A stretch of 64,000 nt of DNA. Origin: CAJGCS01 sp045589955 (GTDB lineage: Bacteria; Bacillota_I; Bacilli_A; ML615J-28; CAG-313). Position 1 is the first letter of the stretch, and each line of letters opens with the position of its first letter. The stretch spans positions 1 through 64,000 of the forward strand of contig JAZNQD010000064.1 in NCBI GenBank assembly GCA_045589955.1. Reading direction: 5' to 3'. Below are positions 58,204-64,000 of the stretch, in pieces. The position numbers were made by a program, and so were the translations under genes. Under the pieces are notes generated by a model that was not told the DNA's origin, did not search any database, and saw nothing but the letters and a program-made list of their open reading frames with translations.

Positions 58204-60288
58204 ATGAGCGATTTCTTAGAAAACTTAAATAAAGAACAGCTTTCTGCTGTTATGGCGGTAGAAGGCCCAGTGATGGTATTTGCGGGGGCAGGCACAGGTA
58301 AAACAAAAACGTTAATTGCGCGTATCATTCATATGATTGAGGATTGCAATATTGAACCACGCCGTATTCTTGCGATAACATTTACTAATAAAGCAGCGCG
58401 TGAAATGCGTGAACGAATTAAAAATTCACTAAGTTCAGATAAAGGATATGTAAATATCTCAACAATTCATTCGCTGTGCGCTCGTATCTTAAGACGTAAT
58501 ATTGCTAAACTTGGTTTTAAAGAAGAATTTGAAATTATTGATGAAGACGAAAGCATAAAAATTTTATCAGAAATCTTAAAAGATATGTATATTGATAAAA
58601 GACAACTTCATCCACGTGCTGCTTTAAAGGCAATTAGTGACTTTAAAAATAATGTTCGCGATTTAAACTTGGACGAAGAAAATGTCTGTAAGAAATATCA
58701 AGCATATTTAAAAGAAAATAATTTAGTTGATTTTGATGATTTATTAGTCTTAACACTTGAATTATTTAATAATCATTCAGATGTTCTTGATTACTATCAA
58801 TATATATATCAATATATTTTAGTAGATGAATTTCAAGACACTAATAAAACACAATTTAACATTGTAAAATTATTAGCCGGAGAAAGACGTAATGTCTTTG
58901 TTGTTGGAGATGATGACCAAAGTATTTACTCATTCCGTGGCGCATGTTATGACAATATGTTTGATTTTGCTAAAGTGTATCCAGATGCGCAAATTTTTAA
59001 ATTAGTTCAAAACTATCGTTCAACAAATAACATCTTAAAAGGGGCTAATGCCTTAATAAAAAATAATAAGCTACGTCAGGAAAAAGAATTATTTAGTGAA
59101 ATTCCTGGTACATCAAAAGATATTATTGTTCATGAAGCATACTATTTTGAAGATGAGTCTCGTTTAGTAATTAATGAAATTGCTCATCTTCTAGCTTCAA
59201 GAAAATATGAACCAAGTGATATTGCAATTTTATATCGTAATAGTGCAATTTCTAGACCATTTGAACTTGGCTTAATTGAATCAAAAATTCCCTATTCTGT
59301 ATATGGTGGATTCTCATATTTAAAAAGAAAAGAAGTTAAAGATGTTTTAAGCTACTTAAGATTTATTGTCGATCCGACAAAAATTCATCACTTCAAAAGA
59401 ATTATTAACACTCCTGCTCGTGGTATTGGTCAAAAAACTTTAGATAGTGTTTTTGAATATATGGAAGATAATCATTTAACATTATTTCAAGCAATTGATG
59501 AATTATGTGAAAAATATCCAAATACTAAAAATACATTATTAAAGAATTTTAAAACATTGATTGAAGAACTAGCAAGTGTCATTGAAACAATGGATCTTCA
59601 AGATTTCTTTGATTTAATGCTTGATAAAACAGGTTATATGGAAATGTTAAAAGATGAAGATTCAGAATCGAATCGTATTGATAATGTTTTAGAATTTAAG
59701 TCTGTACTATATACTGTTGATCAAATTTATGCATCAGATGGATTAAGTCAAAAAGAAAAAATTCAAGTTGGTCTTGATGAAGTGGTATTAGACCAATCAA
59801 GTGATAATGAAGATAAAAAAGGTGTTGTGCTTTCAACAATCCACTCAGTCAAGGGACTAGAGTTTAAAGTTGTCTTTTTAGTAGCACTTGAAGAAGGAAT
59901 CTTCCCTGTTATTCGTGATGAATCGGATATTGAAGAAGAAAGAAGAGTTGCGTATGTTGCGGTGACACGTGCTAAGGAAAAATTATACCTTACTTGTGCA
60001 AGTCGCCGTCTAATCTACGGACGTGTAGTAAGAAATAATAAATCACCATTCTTACTTGAATTCATCGTTCCAGAAGATATCAAAGAAAATATCAAAAAAG
60101 AACAAGAACAAAAAGATCAAGCCGAAGATGGTGAAATCAAAGTTGGTTCTAAAGTTGTTCATACATTCTTTGGTTACGGGATTGTTGTTGAAGCGGATGA
60201 TCGTTTTATCAAAGTCCTATTTGAAAAGGGCCAAGAAATCAAAAAACTTACTAAAAATCATCCAACAATAACAAAAATTAAAAATTAA
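58204..60288 (+). CDS. pcrA: ATP-dependent DNA helicase PcrA/UvrD
   Basis: The 694-residue SF1A helicase has all motifs: GAGTGKTKTLIAR (I), ITFTNKAAREMRER (Ia), DEFQDTN (II), GDDDQSIYSFRGA (III), VQNYRS (IV), STIHSVKGLEFKVV (V) and AYVAVTRAKEKLYLT (VI). The C-terminus has the PcrA Tudor-like domain (VGSKVVHTFFGYGIVVEADDRFIKVLF), which contacts RNA polymerase. It acts in repair, rolling-circle replication and clearing RNAP. It is followed by an alpha/beta hydrolase and ligA, as in the Firmicutes pcrA-ligA pairing. Confidence 0.96.
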   Translation: MSDFLENLNKEQLSAVMAVEGPVMVFAGAGTGKTKTLIARIIHMIEDCNIEPRRILAITFTNKAAREMRERIKNSLSSDKGYVNISTIHSLCARILRRNIAKLGFKEEFEIIDEDESIKILSEILKDMYIDKRQLHPRAALKAISDFKNNVRDLNLDEENVCKKYQAYLKENNLVDFDDLLVLTLELFNNHSDVLDYYQYIYQYILVDEFQDTNKTQFNIVKLLAGERRNVFVVGDDDQSIYSFRGACYDNMFDFAKVYPDAQIFKLVQNYRSTNNILKGANALIKNNKLRQEKELFSEIPGTSKDIIVHEAYYFEDESRLVINEIAHLLASRKYEPSDIAILYRNSAISRPFELGLIESKIPYSVYGGFSYLKRKEVKDVLSYLRFIVDPTKIHHFKRIINTPARGIGQKTLDSVFEYMEDNHLTLFQAIDELCEKYPNTKNTLLKNFKTLIEELASVIETMDLQDFFDLMLDKTGYMEMLKDEDSESNRIDNVLEFKSVLYTVDQIYASDGLSQKEKIQVGLDEVVLDQSSDNEDKKGVVLSTIHSVKGLEFKVVFLVALEEGIFPVIRDESDIEEERRVAYVAVTRAKEKLYLTCASRRLIYGRVVRNNKSPFLLEFIVPEDIKENIKKEQEQKDQAEDGEIKVGSKVVHTFFGYGIVVEADDRFIKVLFEKGQEIKKLTKNHPTITKIKN

Positions 60289-60301
60289 AAGGGGATAAAA
60301 T

Positions 60302-61042
60302 ATGAGAAAGGTATGTCTTCTATTACATGGATACTTAGGTGATGAAGCCGATTTCGGACTTTTGCCTAAGACACTAAAGCCATATTATGACGATGTTATA
60401 ATTTGTCAAATGCCTGGTCATACAACTGTTAATCGTATTTATTCTTTCACCTTTAAAGAAACGGTGGAGATGCTTTACGAAGTAATAGAAAGTTATGTTA
60501 AAGATGCTGTAGTAGATATTATTGGTTATTCACTTGGTGGTGTAATGGCTTCATACCTTGCAAAACAATATAATTTTAATAAGGTTGTTTTAATTTCCCC
60601 ATCAATCAAGTTTTTAAATTTTGGTTTTCCTAGAACCATGCGTGAGTATATGCATAAAATAGAAAAAGAGTATGAAAAAGTTCAAGCAGCTGAAGAAAAG
60701 AATGAAGCTAAAAACTTATTTCAGGCTGACTTTAGATATATATGGTATCGTTTTACTACGCGTTTTACTTTTTCTACTTTTAAGACGTTTTTACAATTTG
60801 TTGAAGCAAATAATAAACTAAAAGAAAAAATTAAAGCACCTCTTTTAGTAGTTAGAGGCGAACTTGATGAACTTGTTCCTCGCGATACTGTTGAAACAAT
60901 TTTAAATTCATGTGCAAATCCAATTAAAGAATATATAGGCGTGCCTAAAGCAAGTCATTTGTTTTTAAGATTTAGTCAACAAGATGAAACGATTATGCGT
61001 ATAGTAAAATTCTTAACCGAGGAGGTTAAAACAGATGAATAA
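60302..61042 (+). CDS. Alpha/beta hydrolase (carboxylesterase-like)
   Basis: The 246-residue cytoplasmic alpha/beta-hydrolase has the nucleophile elbow GYSLGG (Ser near residue 79), an oxyanion-type LLHGYLGDEADF at the N-terminus, an acid Asp in VVRGELDELVP, and His in KASHLFL. It is probably a carboxylesterase, monoglyceride lipase or thioesterase; the substrate is unknown. It sits 13 bp after pcrA (AAGGGG site) and overlaps ligA by 8 bp, between two DNA metabolism genes, a placement with no obvious functional reason. Confidence 0.88.
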   Translation: MRKVCLLLHGYLGDEADFGLLPKTLKPYYDDVIICQMPGHTTVNRIYSFTFKETVEMLYEVIESYVKDAVVDIIGYSLGGVMASYLAKQYNFNKVVLISPSIKFLNFGFPRTMREYMHKIEKEYEKVQAAEEKNEAKNLFQADFRYIWYRFTTRFTFSTFKTFLQFVEANNKLKEKIKAPLLVVRGELDELVPRDTVETILNSCANPIKEYIGVPKASHLFLRFSQQDETIMRIVKFLTEEVKTDE

Positions 61043-63026
61043 TATTCAAAAACGAATGCAAGAGTTAACAAAAGAACTTAAACAATACAATTATGAGTAT
61101 TATGTTTTAGATGCACCCACTGTTGAAGATATTGAATATGACAGTAAAATGCGTGAACTTGAGAAATTAGAACTTGAGTATCCTGAGTTCGTTGATCCTT
61201 CAACACCCACAAAACAAGTTGGTTCTTTTTTAAAAACTGATTTACAAGAAATCACTCATGAAGTTCCAATGTTATCATTAGCTAATGCCTTTAGTTATGA
61301 TGAGTTAATCGAATTTGATGATAAAATCAAAAAAGTTGTTCCGAGTTTTACATATGTTGTGGAACTAAAAATTGATGGTATCGCTAGTTCAATCCACTAT
61401 GAAGATGGGCTATTAGTTTTAGGGGCAACACGTGGTAATGGCATAACTGGTGAAAACATTACAAACAATGTTTTAAAAGTTAATAGTCTACCTAAAGTGT
61501 TAAAGGAAAAAGTTGACCTTGAAGTTCGTGGTGAAGTATATATGTCAAAGAATGTATTTACTAAGCTTAATGAAGAACGTTTGAAACAAGGACTACAATT
61601 ATTTGCAAACCCAAGAAATGCTGCCGGAGGAAGTTTAAGACAATTAGATGCTAATATTACTAAAGAAAGAAAGCTTGACCAGTTTGCGTATACTTTGGTA
61701 AATCCTGAAAACTATAACATTCATACTCAAGCAGATGCAATGGCATATATGAAACATCTTGGCTTTAATGTTAACCCTCATTACCGTCATTGTAAAAATA
61801 TTCAAGAAGTAATTGACTATATTGAAGAATATAAAGAAAAACGTAAAACACTTGAATATGAAACTGATGGAATTGTTATTAAAGTAAATGAAATTGATTT
61901 ACATGATATTATTGGTTATACTGTTAAAGTACCAAAATGGGCTATTGCCTATAAATTCCCGGCTGAAATTGTTACAACTGTTTTAAGAGACATTATTTTT
62001 ACCGTTGGTAGAACAGGTATTATTACTCCAAATGCGGTTTTAGACCCTGTATATGTTGGGGGAACAATGGTTTCTCGTGCCACCCTAAATAATGAAGATT
62101 TTATTGCATCAAGAGATATTCGTATTGGTGACTATGTAAAAGTACGTAAAGCTGGGGAAATTATTCCCGAAGTTGTTGAAGTCGATTTTTCAAGAAGACC
62201 GAATAACTTAATTCCTTTTGAAATGATTAAAAACTGTCCAATGTGTGGTAAACCACTTTCTAAAAAAGATAATGAGGCAGAACACTATTGTCATAATGAT
62301 GAATGTGGAGGACGTATCTTAGAAGGAATAGTTCATTTTGCATCTCGTGTTGCTATGGATATTGAAGGTTTAGGTGAAAAACAAATTGAAATACTTTATA
62401 ATTTAGGCTATTTAAAAAATATTTCCGATATCTATCTGCTTCCAAATTATAAAGAGGAAATAATTAATATTGAACGCTTTGGTAAGAAAAAAGTAGAAAA
62501 CTTATTTAAGGCAATTGAAAATTCAAAAACTAATACTTTAGACAAATTTATCTTTGGTTTAGGTATTAGATTTGTAGGTGCAAAAGCTTCTAAAAATCTT
62601 GCGAAGAAATATCCAACCCTTGGTGACTTAGCTCAAGCAAGTAAAGAAGAATTAGAAATGATTGATGACATCGGTTCAGTAATGGCTCAAAGTATATATG
62701 ACTACTTCGGCAATGAAAACAATATCAATTTAATAAAAAGAATGTTTGCTTGTGGAGTGGAGCCTAAAATAATTTATCAAGAGACAGTAAACTTATTTAA
62801 TAATATGACTTTTGTTTTAACTGGCACGCTTGATAAGTTTACCCGTGATGAGGCGAGTGATATAATTGAACGTCTTGGTGGTAAAACATCTTCAAGTGTA
62901 AGTAAAAAAACAACCTTTGTTCTTGCTGGAAAAGAGGCAGGGTCAAAACTTGCAAAGGCACAAACTTTAGGAGTTAAGGTAATAAGTGAAACTGAATTTG
63001 AAGAAATGATCAAAAACTATATTTAA
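61035..63026 (+). CDS. ligA: NAD-dependent DNA ligase
   Basis: The 663-residue enzyme seals nicks using NAD. The Ia domain (YYVLDAPTVEDIEYD) binds NAD, and the adenylation Lys112 is in ELKIDG. The OB-fold, a four-Cys zinc finger (CPMCGKPL...CHNDECGG), helix-hairpin-helix repeats and a C-terminal BRCT domain (about 590-660, MTFVLTGTLDKFTRDEASD) are all present. Length is standard. It overlaps the hydrolase by 8 bp, with GGAGG upstream of the ATG, and ends the long groES-ligA run before a terminator. Confidence 0.97.
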   Translation: MNNIQKRMQELTKELKQYNYEYYVLDAPTVEDIEYDSKMRELEKLELEYPEFVDPSTPTKQVGSFLKTDLQEITHEVPMLSLANAFSYDELIEFDDKIKKVVPSFTYVVELKIDGIASSIHYEDGLLVLGATRGNGITGENITNNVLKVNSLPKVLKEKVDLEVRGEVYMSKNVFTKLNEERLKQGLQLFANPRNAAGGSLRQLDANITKERKLDQFAYTLVNPENYNIHTQADAMAYMKHLGFNVNPHYRHCKNIQEVIDYIEEYKEKRKTLEYETDGIVIKVNEIDLHDIIGYTVKVPKWAIAYKFPAEIVTTVLRDIIFTVGRTGIITPNAVLDPVYVGGTMVSRATLNNEDFIASRDIRIGDYVKVRKAGEIIPEVVEVDFSRRPNNLIPFEMIKNCPMCGKPLSKKDNEAEHYCHNDECGGRILEGIVHFASRVAMDIEGLGEKQIEILYNLGYLKNISDIYLLPNYKEEIINIERFGKKKVENLFKAIENSKTNTLDKFIFGLGIRFVGAKASKNLAKKYPTLGDLAQASKEELEMIDDIGSVMAQSIYDYFGNENNINLIKRMFACGVEPKIIYQETVNLFNNMTFVLTGTLDKFTRDEASDIIERLGGKTSSSVSKKTTFVLAGKEAGSKLAKAQTLGVKVISETEFEEMIKNYI

Positions 63027-63031
63027 AATGA

Positions 63032-63063
63032 ATTAATCGAACAGTTTTGTTCGATTAATTTTT
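63032..63063 (+). terminator. Terminator after ligA
   Basis: A 13-bp stem (AATTAATCGAACA at 63032-63044 with its complement at 63049-63061), GTTT loop, T-rich end. Confidence 0.85.
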
Positions 63064-63147
63064 ATATAATCAGATATGATGGTTAAAATATATATAAATA
63101 AATATATAGAAAAAATTATCAGTTATGTTTAAATCAAAAAATATTTA

Positions 63148-63156
63148 TGGTATAAT
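63148..63156 (+). promoter_or_regulatory. Extended -10 promoter of uvrA
   Basis: TGGTATAAT (63148-63156), with a weak TTTAAA at 63128-63133 as possible -35, 37 bp before the ATG. No LexA-box-like repeat is evident. Confidence 0.6.
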
Positions 63157-63192
63157 AACTTGTTAAGGTGATATTAATAAAAGGAGGTTCTT

Positions 63193-64000
63193 ATGCAAGA
63201 TAAAACTTATGACATTAATAAAAACATTGTAATAAAAGGAGCTCGCGTTAACAATCTTAAGAATATTGATTTAGTACTTCCACGCAATAAGTTAATTGTT
63301 ATGACTGGTGTATCTGGTAGTGGAAAAACTTCACTTGCATTTGATACAATATATGCTGAAGGACAAAGAAGATATGTTGAAAGTTTGTCATCATATGCAA
63401 GAATGTTTTTAGATAATGTTGATAAACCTGATGTTGATTATATCGAAGGCCTGTCTCCAGCTATTTCGATTGACCAAAAAACAACAAGTAAGAACCCGCG
63501 ATCAACAGTTGGTACAATTACTGAAATATACGACTATTTACGTCTTTTATATGCACGTATTGGTCATCCGATATGTCCAACTCATGGTATTGAAATCACA
63601 TCACAAACAATTGAAGAAATGACTGATAAGATCTTTACTTATCCCGAAGAAAGTATTGTAGTAATTTTAGCCCCTATTGCCGAAGGTAAAAAAGGTACAT
63701 TTGAAAAAACTTTGGAATTATTAAGAAAAGATGGATATTCTAAAGTAATAATAGATGATGAATGGTATGAACTTGATGAAGAAATAAATCTAGATAAGAA
63801 TAAAAAACATAATATCTTGGTTGTAATTGATAGATTAAAACTAAGACAAGAATCTCGTTCAAGAATATATGACTCATTAGAAACTGGATGTAAATTATCA
63901 GAAGGAAAAATCTTTGTTGATATTAATGAAGAAAGAATACTATTTAGTGAACATTTTAGTTGTCCTTATTGTGATTTTACAATGGGAAAATTAGAACCTA
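63193..64000 (+). CDS. uvrA: Excinuclease ABC subunit A, N-terminal part (cut by window end)
   Basis: An AAGGAGG site (63181-63187) precedes ATG 63193. The 269 visible residues match the start of UvrA, the damage-sensing ATPase of nucleotide excision repair: GARVNNLKNIDLVLPRNK, Walker A GVSGSGKTS, YAEGQRRYVESLSSYARMFL, SPAISIDQKT, NPRSTVGTITEIYDYLRLLYARIG, and the first zinc-related CPTHG and CPYCDF. It continues past the window. uvrB is not visible here; it usually precedes uvrA in Firmicutes. Confidence 0.96.
   Translation, partial: MQDKTYDINKNIVIKGARVNNLKNIDLVLPRNKLIVMTGVSGSGKTSLAFDTIYAEGQRRYVESLSSYARMFLDNVDKPDVDYIEGLSPAISIDQKTTSKNPRSTVGTITEIYDYLRLLYARIGHPICPTHGIEITSQTIEEMTDKIFTYPEESIVVILAPIAEGKKGTFEKTLELLRKDGYSKVIIDDEWYELDEEINLDKNKKHNILVVIDRLKLRQESRSRIYDSLETGCKLSEGKIFVDINEERILFSEHFSCPYCDFTMGKLEP

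Noticed and set aside
1..64000. Mycoplasma-type code with TGA as tryptophan
   Set aside because: TGA ends several clear genes at the expected family length (4769, 35164, 54324, 56547), and Trp is encoded by TGG throughout.

Overview
The window is AT-rich, densely coding DNA from a low-GC Gram-positive bacterium. The supporting signs are strong AGGAGG-type ribosome binding sites, near-consensus TTGACA-17-TATAAT promoters, many lipobox signal peptides and hairpin-T terminators. TGA serves as a normal stop (for example at 4767-4769, 35162-35164 and 56545-56547), so this is genetic code 11 and not the mycoplasma code. A diaminopimelate epimerase, MEP-pathway isoprenoid synthesis, YunB- and CwlD-like sporulation-heritage proteins, many InlB-B/FN3-type surface proteins and a glutaminyl-tRNA synthetase together suggest an uncultured, probably host-associated lineage of Bacilli near the Erysipelotrichia/RF39/Acholeplasma branch. 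That placement is inference.

Layout. 1-8.2 kb: the 3' end of a large repetitive surface-type protein, rpmE, an ABC-F ATPase, M29 and M18 aminopeptidases and an InlB-B/LRR lipoprotein. 8.3-16.1 kb: TspO-like protein (minus strand), a long GHL10 surface glycosidase-like protein, cytidine deaminase with an orphan partner (minus strand), then tdk, tadA, the SRP RNA, a Nudix hydrolase and dapF. 16.2-26 kb: a complete oligopeptide/dipeptide ABC importer in which the permease and ATPase subunits carry large family-atypical insertions and the binding protein is long. 26-28.4 kb: dus and hflX, convergent. 28.4-38.3 kb: a Hsp100/Clp-like ATPase with a degenerate second AAA module; then, from its own promoter, a giant degenerate SF1 (DUF4011-type) helicase with an endonuclease-like C-terminus, an ankyrin protein, the c-di-AMP synthase CdaA, a membrane PAS-like protein and an IspD-IspF fusion. 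38.3-43.4 kb: yunB-like, nfu, S1-domain protein, thioredoxin-like lipoprotein, cwlD-like amidase and the tRNA t6A set tsaE-tsaB-rimI-tsaD. 43.4-44.1 kb: an IS200-type insertion sequence. 44.2-50.6 kb: a YwaF-like membrane domain fused to an ABC ATPase, its permease, and secreted/lipoproteins. 50.6-52.4 kb: a minus-strand lipoprotein nuclease with four His/Cys repeats. 52.4-63 kb: one long run groES-groEL-coiled-coil-B3/B4-glnS-pcrA-hydrolase-ligA. From 63.2 kb: uvrA, cut by the window end.

The strongest candidates for something undescribed are the 28.4-37.2 kb block (two ATPases that each keep an intact P-loop but have lost other core motifs, next to an ankyrin protein and a c-di-AMP synthase whose usual CdaR partner is replaced by a PAS-like membrane protein), the expanded peptide importer, and the membrane-domain/ABC-ATPase fusion. 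No rRNA, tRNA gene or CRISPR array was seen. The only clear mobile element is the IS200-type insertion. No gene-free stretch exceeds about 300 bases.
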